A stretch of DNA of 64,000 nt, taken from NCBI RefSeq assembly GCF_003265705.1, contig NW_020312904.1, positions 1,391,332 through 1,455,331 on the forward strand, written 5' to 3'. The position numbers were made by a program, and so were the translations under genes. Source of the stretch: Callorhinus ursinus (lineage: Eukaryota; Chordata; Mammalia; Carnivora; Otariidae). Below the pieces are notes generated by a model. That model did not search any database, had not been told where the DNA came from, and saw nothing but the letters and a program-made list of their open reading frames with translations. Of this stretch, positions 1 to 10,554 are shown piece after piece (position 1 is the first letter of the stretch; the number at the start of each line of letters is the position of its first letter).

Positions 1-3000
1 CTTAAAGGGTCTATCCAACAAGAAGATCTAACAATTGTAAATATCTATGCCCCGAACATGGGAGCAGCCAATTATATAAGGCAATTAATAACAAAAGCAA
101 AGAAACACATTGACAACAATACAATAATAATGGGGGACTTTAACACCCTCCTGACTGAAATGGACAGATCCTCTAAGCAAAGATCAACAAGGAAATAAAG
201 ACTTTAAATGACACACGGGACCAAATGGACTTCACAGACATTTTCAGAACATTCTGTCCCAAAGCAACAGAATACACATTCTTCTCTACTGCCCATGGAA
301 CATTCTCCAGAATAGATCACATCCTAGGTCACAAATCAGGTCTCAACCGGTACCAAAAGATTGGGATTATTCCCTGCATATTTGCAGACTACAGTGCTTT
401 GAAACTAGAACTCAATCACAAGAGGAAAGTCGGAAAGAACTCAACGACATGGAGGCTAAAGAGCATCCTACTAAAGAATGAATGGGTCAACCAGGAAATT
501 AAAGAAGAATAAAAAAAATTCATGGAAACCAATGAAAATGAAAACACAAATGCTCAAAATCTTTGGAATACAGCAAAGGCAGTCCTAGGAGGAAAGCATA
601 TAGCAATACAAGCCTTTTTCAAGAAACAAGAAAGGTCTCAAATACACAACCTAACCCTACACCTAAAGAAACTAGAGAAAAAACAACAAATAAAACCTAA
701 ACCCAGCCGGAGAAGAGAAATAATAAAGATCAGAGCAGAAATCAATGAACTAGAAACCAAAAGAACAGTAGAACAGATCAACGAAACTAGGAGCTGGTTC
801 TTTGAAAGAATTAACAAGATTGATAAACCCCTGGCCAGATTATCCAAAAGAAAAGAGAAACGACCCAAATCAACAAAATCATGAATGAAAGAGGAGAGAT
901 CACAACCAACACCAAAGAAATACAAACAATTATAAGAACAAATTATGAGCAACTCTATGCCAGCAAATTAGATAACCTGGAAGAAATGGATGCATTCCTA
1001 GAGATGTATCAACTACCAAAATTGAACCAGGAGGAAATAGAAAACCTAAACAGACCTAAACCACTAAGGAAATTGAAGCAGTCATCAAAAATCTCCCAAT
1101 AAACAAAAGTCCAGGGCCAGACGGCTTCCCAGGGAAATTCTACCAAACATTTAAAGAAGAATTAATACCTATTCTCCTGAAACTCTTCCAAAAAATAGAA
1201 ATGGAAGGAAAACTTCCAAACTCATTTTATGAGGCCACCATTACCTTGATCCCAAAACCAGACAAAGACCCCATCAAAAAGGAGAATTACAGACCAATAT
1301 CCTTGATGAACATGGATGCAAAAATTCTCACCAAAATACTAGCCAACAGGATCCAACAGTACATTAAAAGGATTATTCACCACGACCAAGTGGGATTTAT
1401 CCCTGGCCTGCAAGGTTGGTTCAACATCCGCAAATCAATCAACGTGATACAATATATTAACAAAAGAATGAACAAGAACCATTTGATCCTCTCAATAGCT
1501 GCAGAAAAGCATTTGACAAGGTACAGCATCCTTTCTTGATCAAAACTCTTCAGAGTATAGGGATAGAGGGTACATACCTCAATATCATAAAAGCCATCTA
1601 TGAAAAACCTACAGCAAATATCATTCTCAGTGGGGAAAGCTGAGAGCTTTCCCCCTAAGGTCAGGAACTCGGCAGGATGTCCACTCTCACCACTGCTATT
1701 CAACATAGTATTAAAAGTCCTAGCCACAGCAATCAGACAACAAATGGAGATCAAAGGCTTCCAAATCAGCAAGGAGGAAGTCAAACTCTCACTCTTTGCG
1801 GATCATATGATACTGTAGGAAAACCTAAAAGACTCCACCCCAAAACTGCTAGAACTCAAACAGGAATTCAGTAAAGTGGCAGGATATAAAATCAATGCAG
1901 AGAAATCAGTGGCATTCCTATACACCAACAACAAGACAGAAGAGAGACAAATTAAGTAGTTGATCCCATTTACAATGGCACCCAAACCCATAAGATACCT
2001 AGGAATAAACCTAACCAAAGAGGCAAAGGATCTGTACTCAGAAAACTATAAAATACTCATGAAAGAAACTGAGGAAGACACAAAGAAATGGAAAAACGTT
2101 CTATGCTCATGGATTGGAAGAACAAACATTGTGAAGATGTCAATGCTACCTAGAGCAATCTATACATTCAATGCAATCCCCATCAAAACACCATCCACTT
2201 TTTTCCAAGAAATGGCACAAATAATCCTAAAATTTGTATGGAACCCAAGAGACCCCAAATAGCTAGAGGAATGTTGAAAAAGAAAAGCAAAGCTGGCGGC
2301 ATCACAATTCCGGACTTCCAGCTCTATTACAAAGCTGTCATCATCAAGACAGTATGGTACTGGCACAAAAACAGACACATAGATCAATGGAACAGAATAG
2401 AGAGCCCCGAAATGGACCCTCAACTCTATGGTCAACTAAACTTTGACAAAGGAGGAAAGAATGTCCAATGGAAAAAAGACAGTCTCTTCACCAAATGGTT
2501 TTGGGAATATTGGACAGCCACATGCAGAAGAATGAAACTGGACCATTTCCTTACACCACACACCACAATAGACTCCAAATGGTTGAAAGACCTAAACGTG
2601 AGACAGGAGTCCATCAAAATCCTAAAGGAGAACACAGGCAACAACCTCTTCGACCTCAGCCGCAGTAAGTTCTTCCTAGAAACATCGCCAAAGGCAAGGG
2701 AAGCAAGGGCAACAATGAACTATTGGGATTTCATCAAGATAAAAAGCTTTTGCACAGCAAAAGAAACAGCCCACAAAACCAAAAGACAACCGACAGAATG
2801 GGAGAAAATATTTGCAAATGACATATCAGATAAAGGGCTAGTATCCAAAATCTATAAAGTTATGAAACTCAACACCCAAAGAACAAATAATCCAATCAAG
2901 AAATGGGCAGACGACATGGACAGGCAATTTTCCAAAGAAGACATCCACATGGCCAACAGACACATGAAAAAGTGCTCAACATTGCTTGGCATCAGGGAAA

Positions 3001-3508
3001 TCCAAATCAAAACCTCAATGAGATACCACCTCACACCAGTCAGAATGGCTAAAATTAACAAGTCAGGGAACGACAGATGTTGGCGGGGATGTGGAGAAAG
3101 GGGAACCCTTCTACACTGTTGGTGGGAATGCAAGCTGGTGCAACCGCTCTGGAAAACAGTATGGAGGTTCCTCAAACAGTTGAAATTAGAGCTACCATGT
3201 GATCCAGGAATTGCACTACTGGGTATTTACCCCAAAGATACAAATGTAGGGATCCGAAGGGGTACGTGCACCCCAATGTTTATAGCAGCCATGTCCACAA
3301 TAGGCAAACTTGGAAAGAGCCAAGATGTCCATCGACAGATGAATGGATAAAGAAGAATTGGTATATATACACAATGGAATATTATGCAGCCATCCAAAGG
3401 AATGAGATCTTGCCATTTGCAACGACGTGGATGAAACTGGAGGGTGTTATGCTGAGTGAAATACGTCATTCAGAGAAAGACATGTATCATATGACCTCAC
3501 TGATATGA
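1..3508 (+). pseudogene. LINE-1 ORF2 pseudogene (endonuclease / reverse transcriptase)
   Basis: The family product nicks DNA and reverse-transcribes L1 RNA at the nick. Visible landmarks are the endonuclease GDFN (Asp at 136-138, Asn at 142-144) and RIDHILG (Asp-His at 315-320), the RT start [11 protein letters not shown] near 1111-1143, the FAD box at 1795-1803 and the C-terminal C-x3-C...HCWWEC zinc-knuckle-like motif at 3078-3131. Damage: frame losses near 180, 865, 1050, 1508, 2242 and 3312; in-frame stops at 510-512, 1816-1818 and 1957-1959. Two catalytic aspartates of the RT are replaced: the first is Ala (1498-1500), and the second Asp of the FADD box is His (1804-1806). The last frame ends at 3506-3508. 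It is certainly inactive. Confidence 0.95.
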
Positions 3509-3967
3509 GGAATTCTTAATCTCAAGAAACACACTGAGTGTTGCTGGAGTGGTGGGGGGTGGGAGGGATGGGGTGGCTGGGTGATAGACATTGGGGAGGG
3601 TATGTGCTATGGTGACCGCTGTGAATTGTACAAGACTGTTGAATCACAGATCTGTACTTCTGAAACAAATAATGCAACATATATTAAGAAAAAAGAAGAA
3701 GAAGAAGATAGCAGGAGGGGAAGAATGAAGGGGAGCAAGTCGGATGGGGAGACGAACCATGAGAGATGCTGGACTCTGGAAAACAAACTGAGGGTTCTAG
3801 AGGGGAGGCCCTGGGGGGATGGGTTAGCCTGGTGATGGGTATTAAAGAGGGCTCGTTCTGCATGGAGCACTGGGTGTTATGCACAAACAATGAATCATGG
3901 AACACTACATCAAAAACTAATGATGTAATGTATGGTGATTAACATAACAATAAAAAATTTAAAGTTT
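3509..3967 (+). other. LINE-1 3' UTR with two related modules
   Basis: Module A (about 3520-3690) and module B (about 3765-3967) share a similar plan: an 'aaactgagggtt'-like start, a G-rich stretch, 'gggtgatgg', a 'gaatcac/gaatcatgg' stretch and an 'aaacaaataat/aaaactaatgatg' end. Between them lies AAAAAAGAAGAAGAAGAAG followed by a purine-rich linker, as if module A once ended in a poly(A) tail. This layout is one I associate with caniform carnivoran genomes. Confidence 0.7.
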
Positions 3968-4069
3968 AAAAAAAAACGACCAGTGCATTTGCAGACAAAT
4001 AAACCAATGCTAAGAATATGAACGAGAATCATAATTATAGATGTAGTGTGGTCCTATTCTCTCCTTAAA

Positions 4070-4330
4070 GATAAGTCAATTTTCAGATTAAGATGGTAGA
4101 TCACACATTCCATTTTTTGCAACATCCTCCAAACTCCACTAATACTGTATATTTTTTTTAAATCTGAAAATCTTTTCAAAAAATCTTAACAGATGGGAAG
4201 AAAAGGAACAAAATTTTTGAAGCTGAGAAACAGAACAGTGAATAATAACTCATTGAGTGAGCCTGAGAAATCTGTATCTGAAGCAGCAGCCAAGAATGCT
4301 GAGAACCAAACTGATTTTCAGAGAGAATTC
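4070..4330 (+). mobile_element. HAL1-like (half-LINE) element, 5' part
   Basis: Sequence near 4185-4330 (for example 'aaatttttgaagctgagaaacagaacagtgaataataactc') resembles the start of HAL1/old L1 elements in sense orientation. It is interrupted at 4331 by a polypurine tract and appears to resume at 4575. Boundaries are approximate. Confidence 0.5.
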
Positions 4331-4574
4331 AAAAGGGAGGAAAGGGGAGGGGGAGGGGAGGGAAGTAGAGGGAAGGGAAGGGACGGATGGAAGAGGGAGG
4401 GGGAGGCGATGGAAGTGGAGGGAAGGGGAGGAGGGAGGGGAAAGTGAGGGAGGTGGAGGGAATGGGAGGTAGAGAGGGGGAGAGGAGGGGAGTGGAGGGA
4501 AAGGAATGGAAGGGAGGAGGGGAAGGGGAGGGAGGAGGAGGGAAGGGGAAGAGGGAGGGGGAGGGGAGGGAAGA
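4331..4574. repeat. Polypurine (GGGGA/GGGAGG)n tract
   Basis: A stretch of about 244 bp is almost wholly G and A on the plus strand, with only scattered C or T (for example gacggatgg near 4381-4389). Units are irregular GGGGAGG/GGAAGGGA. The complementary polypyrimidine strand creates spurious proline/serine-rich open frames. Such tracts can form triplex (H-DNA) or G-quadruplex structures. Confidence 0.93.
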
Positions 4575-5960
4575 CCCCCTCCCCCCACGCCCCAGCTGCA
4601 TCAGCACCACCTCTGCCTCTGACCTGGGAGCTGAAAGGGGGCTGGAGAACACAGTCTGAGATCTGGTCGGGTGTCCAGTTTTCTGCTCCCGCCTCATAGC
4701 TTCTCCTGCAGCCCTGCTGGCATCTGCAGGTGTATTTTCTCTACCGGGCACAACTGAGATGTATAAAAACCATATAAAAACGAAAACAAACAAACAACCC
4801 CCAAAAAACCAAACCTGGCAGACACTCCTTCCCTTTTTGGCAAAAATGAGAAGACAGTTTTCTGGGAAATAAGAGCAAACCAAGAGGAAATATTGAAAGA
4901 ACTGACATAAGGTGGGGATTTTCCAGCAAAAAGCCCATCCCAACCCCCTTGTAGCAAAATTCAAAGTCAGTGATTTCATCCATGTACAAAGAGATTTCAA
5001 ATGATGTTCTAGACCCCCCACTGTCTTCACCAGGAGCCATCCATTAAGGGTCCTCAAGTGTAGGGAAGATCTCCCACATGGAGGGGAGACGACAAAGCAG
5101 ACAGAACTACACCACTGGGGGTGCTTTTCAGAGAGGAGAGAGTCTCAGGAAAGTCATCCAATACCCCAGAGAAATAAGGAGAAGATTGCAATAATAAATC
5201 ACAGAACAAGGACTATCTGCAAAACAAGAGCAGATTCCAACAGCAACAGCAAAACAGCTATTGGGAATTGAAAACATGGCAGTCAAAATGAAAAACGCTA
5301 TAGAAATCTGTGAGATGAAGCTGAGACAACCTTATAAAAACTTAGCAGAGATAAAAACAAACAGATGAAATGGAAGAAATGAAATTTGAAGACCAGTCCA
5401 GAAGGTCCAACACCCAAATAATAGAGGTTATAGAAGAGATTAAGTCATCAAACATGTTTTTTTGGAAAACATTCTCAGAAATAGAGGACATGCGTGGATG
5501 GATTTGAAAGCCCCACTAACTATGTAGGTTCACCCCCAGGCTCATCTTTGTGAAATTTTAAAACAGAGTACAAAGACACTCTGCTTCAGTCAAGGTGAGA
5601 ATATAGGATAGGGAATCAGAACAGCTTTGGGTTCCTCAAAGCAACACAGAAACCAAGACAACGAAGCTTTACCTTCAAAAGTCAGAAGGGGAATGGTTTC
5701 CAGCCAGAATTTCTTTACCCAGCCAAACTCTTCAATATGTTTTAAGATTCAATAATGAAATACACAGACTATGTGGAATAAAATTAAGAGTTACTGTGGA
5801 TAGGTGGGGTCTCAAAACATTGCTTCTGATGAACTCCTTCTAGAGAGGTGCCCCACAAGCTGGAAGAGCAGACCCACAAAGGGGTGACGTGGGCTACAGG
5901 ACACCAGGGATCCGACATGGGAGGACGGTGTCTGCCAAGCTTGGGAGACTGGCGAAGGAT
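4575..5960 (+). mobile_element. HAL1-like (half-LINE) element, main and 3' part
   Basis: Diverged sense-strand sequence with recognisable HAL1/L1 ORF1-type stretches: 'caaagtcagtgatttcatcc', 'gtcttcaccaggagccatcc', 'taccccagagaaataaggag', 'ttgtgaaattttaaaacag', 'tttctttacccagccaaact'. The 3' part near 5880-5960 also matches the expected end. All frames are broken. The right boundary is uncertain. Confidence 0.65.
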
Positions 5961-6799
5961 CACCCTGTGTGGACAGCTGTTTGTCAGATGCAGACGTTAA
6001 CCACCCAGCTGGTGCACGTTCCACGGACAGGCATTCTACGGTTAACCCAGAACCTTCACCACCACTGTGCCTTCTCTTTCGCCCAGCGCCACACGCCTGG
6101 GGTGCCTGTCATAGTTCTTCTCTGTGGCGGGCCTTGGCCGTGTGCTCCCCTCTCCAGTCCTGAATTCTGGGCCAGCTGTAGAGGCTGAATTCCAACCCAT
6201 GGGGGCATCTGCTTTGACCTGCTCCTGGCCGTGATCCTCCAGGACATGCAGCTTCTGGTCTGTATGACAGCCCCCCCCCCAGGTGTTCCAACCACGGTGG
6301 GCCCTCAGGGTCCAGCCTCATGCATGACCTCCTCCTGGAATCCTGCAGAAGGCTCAGATAAACTCTCCAAGACCCCAGACCAGGCTTCCACCCGGAAATT
6401 GTCTTCCACTTGTTTCCTTGGGCACATTTGCTTATGTAGTAGGGTTACTACTCTTTGCTCATAAAGTCCGTTCTGTCTCTAATACTCACATCCTCAACTA
6501 AACAATATAATGTTTATGGATACATTCCTAGACCACAAAACTATAAAGAAACATAAGAAAATGATTTTCACAAAGTCCGAGCAATGATCCCTGGGGACTG
6601 GGCACGGGGCTTCCGAAGGACTGCCCAAGATCTGATTCCTAACACAGGATCTGGAAGGATGAGTGTGCCATGTTTTACTATTCTCCAAACCCTTCTATAC
6701 AATGTGGAATGCATGATAAATTTCATAGGAGAGATGGCAAAGATGGGAGAATTCTATAAACAAATTTGCACTGATAAATATGCAAATGAGTAAGCTAAA
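5961..6799. other. Unassigned DNA between LINE fragments
   Basis: No confident feature. The segment 6425-6493 (ending 'ctcataaagtccgttctgtc') faintly resembles the U5 end of an LTR, but no matching start or paired LTR was seen. A C10 run occurs near 6270. Confidence 0.4.
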
Positions 6800-7311
6800 A
6801 TAAATTGTTGGAAAAGTATAACCTCCAAAAAATGACCCAAAAAGAAATAGCTAGCCTACATAGACCTATAACCATTAAAGAAACTGGGCAAGTATTTTAA
6901 AGTCCACCCACACTATATTTTCAATTTAAGAAGAGGCACAGATGGTTTTATGGGTGACTTCTACCAAATAGTCAATGAACAGATCATTCCAATTTCATAA
7001 AGAATTTTACAGACAATAAAAAATGAAAGAACTCATTTTATGAGGTGAGTATAATCTTGATCCCAAGCCAGGCAAGGACGGTATAAGAAAAAAAAAACTG
7101 TAGGTCAGTATAACTTACAAGCATAGATTTTTAAAAATCAATCAAAATATTAACAATTCAAATGCAGTAATCCATTAAAAATTACTCATGACCAAATTGG
7201 GTTTTCTTAGGAATAAAAGGGATGCATTAACACCAGACACTATAATTCACCACATCAAAACTACAATTATTGGAAAAGATGCAGGAAAGTACATTTTTAA
7301 AAATTTAACCC
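6800..7311 (+). mobile_element. Ancient LINE-1 ORF2 fragment (reverse transcriptase region), left part
   Basis: Highly diverged sense-strand copy of the RT region, for example 'gacttctaccaaatagtcaatgaacagatc', 'tcattttatgaggtgagtataatcttgatcccaagccaggcaaggac' and 'catgaccaaattgggtttt'. It is interrupted by the Can-SINE at 7312 and continues at 7518. Confidence 0.75.
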
Positions 7312-7517
7312 TGGGGTGCCTGGGTGGCTCAGTCGTTAAGCAACTGCCTTCTGCTCAGGTCATGATCCCAGGGTCCTGGGATCGAGCCCCGCATCGGGCT
7401 CCCTGCTCGGCAGGAAGCCTGCTTCTCCCTCTCCCACTCCCCCTGCTTGTGTTCCCTCTCTCGCTGTGTCTCTCTCTGTCAAATAAATAAATAAAATCTA
7501 TGAAAAAAATTTAACCC
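7299..7517 (+). mobile_element. Can-SINE (SINEC) with 13-bp target duplication
   Basis: Body at 7312-7504 starts TGGGGTGCCTGGGTGGCTCA and ends in (AAATAA)n/AAAATC plus an A-run. The tRNA-type A box (TGGCTCAGTCG) and B box (GGGATCGAGCCCC) of the Pol III promoter are visible, followed by a CT-rich tail region. The 13-bp direct repeat aaaaatttaaccc flanks it at 7299-7311 and 7505-7517, showing insertion into the old L1. Confidence 0.95.
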
Positions 7518-8090
7518 CACTCTTGATAAAAGCTCTGAGAAAAACCATCAAATCTCTTAGCTTGATGTAGGTTATCTATAAACATTGACAGCAAACATAC
7601 TTCAGAATAAACCTTGTAGACACATTCTCTTTAAAACCCAGGGCAAGCTAAGGATACTCTAATCTGGTGGGAGTAAGACAAGAAAAATAAATAAAAGATA
7701 TAAAATTTAAACATAAAAACCGACATTGTTGCCAGACAATGTTAATGTGCCAACAGATATATTATTCAAATTATGAAAAGTTTCCCAAAATGCTTTGTGG
7801 AAAAATAAAAAGAATAAAACCTTAAGATGTAAAAGTCTCCTAAGGAGATACTAATAACATTGAAATATTGAAGGACAACGAGAAAATCTGAATAAATGAA
7901 GAGATCTGTGATGCTAATTTGTGTAAAGTCTCAATTCCTTAAAGATGCCAGTTTTCCCTCATTAATCCATAAGCTCAATGTCTTTCTCATCAAAATTTTG
8001 TAAGATTTTTGGTGGAACTAGAGAAACCGAGATTCACGTGTGCGTGCTCAGATGTGCACTGTTACATGTGGCATGACTCAGTTATGGGCC
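7518..8090 (+). mobile_element. Ancient LINE-1 ORF2 fragment, right part
   Basis: Continuation after the SINE: 'cttgataaaagctctgagaa' and, near 7925-8020, 'ctcaattccttaaagatgcc' followed by 'agctcaatgtctttctcatc', corresponding to the RT-to-C-terminal region. Strongly decayed. Confidence 0.65.
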
Positions 8091-8454
8091 TGGAAAGGTG
8101 CAAAGTAAAACTATAATAAGAGACCAACCCGAGGAACCCGGCAGATCTACATGAACAACGTGAAATAAACCCCAGCACAAAATACTATTTGTAATAGAGA
8201 GGACCACAACATAAAGATAAAAGTTTTAATATAATGGTACAATACAGCAACATTTATCATGCTTACTCTTAATAAAAGAGCTTCCAAATATATAAAGAAA
8301 GAAATGAGCAGACCTCTGGGGAGAAGTCTATACTAACCCATCATGCTGGGGGAATATTTCAAGCCTCCTTTGTAAAGGCCAGGCTGAGAAAAGACCAGCA
8401 AGGACCAGATTAGACTTAGGGATCCAACACGTGAAAAATAAATATTTTTTCCAA
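8091..8454. other. AT-rich DNA, probably decayed LINE sequence
   Basis: AT-rich and without a clear consensus match; it probably belongs to the neighbouring ancient L1 debris. No gene seen. Confidence 0.35.
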
Positions 8455-8745
8455 GCACACATTGAAAAATCACAAAAATCAATCATGCATGAGGCCGTGA
8501 AGAGGGCCCTGATATCTAACTAGATATACCTAGAATGCAGAGCAGGACTTTGACCACCACACAAATCGGGAAAATGTAAAAACAAAAAGATAAATTAAAA
8601 ACCACCCATAACTTTAGAAATTGAAACACCATTGCTAAATAACTCCTGCATTAAATCCATAATAACAATTAAGATGGAAAAGGATCCAGAGCTAATTGAT
8701 AATAGAAACACCACATGTCAAGACGTGGTGAGCTAATGTTTTGGG
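8455..8745 (+). mobile_element. Ancient LINE-1 fragment (endonuclease-RT linker region)
   Basis: Sense matches to the ORF2 part after the endonuclease: 'gcatgaggccgtgaagaggg', 'ttagaaattgaaacaccatt', 'gctaaataactcctgcatta', 'gataatagaaacaccacatg'. It lies downstream of the RT piece, the reverse of normal order, so it is a separate or rearranged copy. Confidence 0.7.
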
Positions 8746-9224
8746 TATGGTGGCGTGAGCCCCAGCAGCCTGGGCCGATAAGAGCAATGAACTCTGGGCA
8801 AATGCAAAATGCAACCACCTGAGGACACTGAGAGTGAGTGGGAAGGAGGTGGACGGTGCAGAGACCTCAGAGCACGGAGAGGCCACTGACATGGGGAGAG
8901 TCTCTGGGCTTCAGTGCCTTGTCCTGAGTGTGGGCACAGCCATGGACTGGTGACAGCTTGCAGCTGCAGCTCTTTCTGGCCTGGGAACTGGGGGAAAATC
9001 TGGGGAACTTTCACCAGTGATGGCCAAGGAGGCAGGGCAGAGGAAAGCGAGCCAGAGAAGGGGCCCCCAGTCTCTGCACGACCCACGTTTTTCCGAGAAG
9101 ACATGGCATGTACACCGTAGGCATACGAATGCAGGGGTGGCTGTGTGAGTTTCAGATGACATGGACTGGGTCAGCACTGCCTGAGCTGAAGACAGAGCTC
9201 AAGCGAATGGTAAAACGGTCAAGT
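8746..9224. other. Unassigned GC-richer DNA between L1 fragments
   Basis: No repeat family or gene recognised; open frames here are short and lack any family signature. Confidence 0.4.
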
Positions 9225-9425
9225 GTTCAGGAAGAGATAAAAAAATATAAATCTGCATGATAATAACAGAGACTTTGGATACTGAAGCAAACATTTATAT
9301 AAAATCAAATGGAAAAATTACACACCTCCATAACCAAAGTAGGAGACTTCCACACCATCTCAAGAGATTCATGAAGTAGCTACACACAGAAATAGCGAAG
9401 ACATACAAGATTATCACTCAGTTTA
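9225..9425 (+). mobile_element. Ancient LINE-1 fragment (endonuclease region)
   Basis: Contains 'tccataaccaaagtaggaga' followed by 'cttccacaccatctca', a decayed form of the endonuclease GDFN region, and a following stretch like the usual downstream linker. Sense orientation; it abuts an antisense L1 at about 9426. Confidence 0.55.
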
Positions 9426-10335
9426 TCTTGCTCCTTTTTTCTAGCTGTGTAAGATGGAAGCTTACATCACTGCAGACTTTCTATTGCTTTTAATAGAGGC
9501 TTCCAAAACTATATAATTTCTCTAAGCATTAGCAACATTGCACAGATTTTAGTATTTTGTGCTTTTGTTACCATTCAAGTCAAAATATTTAAATTAATTC
9601 AATTAAATATATAACATTTGAATTTTCATTTTTTCTTCTTAACCCATGGGTTGTTTAGAAGAGATTTCAGAATATTCGAAAATTTGCCAGACATCGTTTT
9701 CTTATTGATTTCTAACTGACTCCTGTGCAGTCAGATGGTCAGAGAACGTACAGTGCGTGATTTTCATTCTTTGACATTTTTTGAGACTTGCTTTGCAGTC
9801 TAACATTTGGTCTTAGTTCATCTTCCATGTGTCTTGAAAACTGTGCAAAGTTAACAATCCCTGTATTTTAGAATGGCTAAAATTCAAGAAAGATGGCTCA
9901 GACAGAGTACAGCCACTTCTGAATGCAGTTTGGCAGTTTCAAAAGACATGAGCACCTGCGGTCATGCGCTCCTGCTGTTCCCAGGTGCTCGCTCTTGGGC
10001 GCTTGGAATGTACCATGAACGTCCATCAGATACCAGCTGCTGGTGTCCGCGTCTCCAGGCACTTGCTGATCTGTTGTCCGTTTGTTCTCTCAGCAATGAG
10101 AGAGGTGCCATGAAATCTCCATGGGAAACACTTACCATGTTTCCTTTCCATTCTGTGGGTTTTTACTTCATGTACTTTGCATGTATTCCCAGGTACATAT
10201 ACCTTGTACACATATTGTCACTCTCTTATTTTCCTGCTAAATTGACACTTGGTTTTACTATGAAAAGCTCCTTTTGTCTGAACTAACCACTGGCCCTTGT
10301 CTGAAAGTCCGCTCTCTCTGGTGCTAACGTCCACT
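9426..10335 (-). mobile_element. Ancient LINE-1, antisense (ORF2 linker and endonuclease)
   Basis: Antisense matches include 'gtaagatggaagcttacatc', 'tcttaacccatgggttgttt' and 'agatggtcagagaacgtaca' (9430-9860), then 'tctctcagcaatgagagagg' and 'gtgccatgaaatctccatgg' near 10090. It reads from ORF2 linker into endonuclease on the minus strand, continuing through two SINE interruptions to about 13150. Confidence 0.8.
9868..9950 (+). mobile_element. Short sense LINE-1 3'-ORF2-like piece inside the antisense L1
   Basis: 'agaatggctaaaattcaaga' and 'atgcagtttggcagtttcaa' resemble the two ends of the C-terminal ORF2 region with the middle missing. This may be a captured fragment. The similarity is short. 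Confidence 0.4.
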
Positions 10336-10554
10336 GAAGACTTCTTGTTCTTCTTGTTCTTCTTCTTCCTTTTTAAGAAAGAAGAGAAAGAGAGGGTGTC
10401 AGAGGAAGGCGTAGAGGGCGAGGGAGAGAGTCTTACGCCGACTCCAAGCCGAGCTTGGAGCCTGAGGCGGGGCTCCATCTCAGGACCCTGAGATCGTGAC
10501 CTGAGCCCAAAGCAGGTGTAGGCTGCTTTACGGACTGAGCCGCCCAGGCGCCCC
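10336..10554 (-). mobile_element. Can-SINE, antisense, diverged
   Basis: Ends GACTGAGCCGCCCAGGCGCCCC, the reverse complement of the SINEC head. B-box-like ATCTCAGGACCCTGAGATCG and A-box-like regions are visible. Its tail is an unusual TTC-rich stretch (10341-10372) instead of (TTTATT)n. It sits within the antisense L1, with a possible short duplication ccact at 10331 and 10555. Confidence 0.85.

Larger units (their letters stand above)
1..3976 (+). mobile_element. LINE-1, 3' portion (ORF2 remnant, 3' UTR and A-tail)
   Basis: The element enters from the left edge inside the ORF2 endonuclease domain and runs to an AATAAA signal at 3949-3954 and a short A-run at 3968-3976. ORF2 shows endonuclease, reverse transcriptase and C-terminal cysteine domains in the normal order. 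The 3' UTR has the two-module form I associate with carnivoran L1s. Many frameshifts and stops show that it no longer encodes a working protein. Its 5' end and target-site duplication are off-window. Confidence 0.95.

Noticed and set aside
2238..3350. 370-codon frame as a host gene
   Set aside because: It is the C-terminal part of LINE-1 ORF2, with its characteristic cysteine motif.
4250..5057. Proline/serine-rich minus-strand frames
   Set aside because: They are the complement of the polypurine tract plus HAL1-like sequence.
6000..6495. Solitary retroviral LTR
   Set aside because: Only the last ~70 bases look U5-like; no paired LTR, clear start or target duplication was found.
7320..7400. 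tRNA gene
   Set aside because: The A and B boxes belong to the tRNA-derived head of a Can-SINE; no cloverleaf-complete tRNA.
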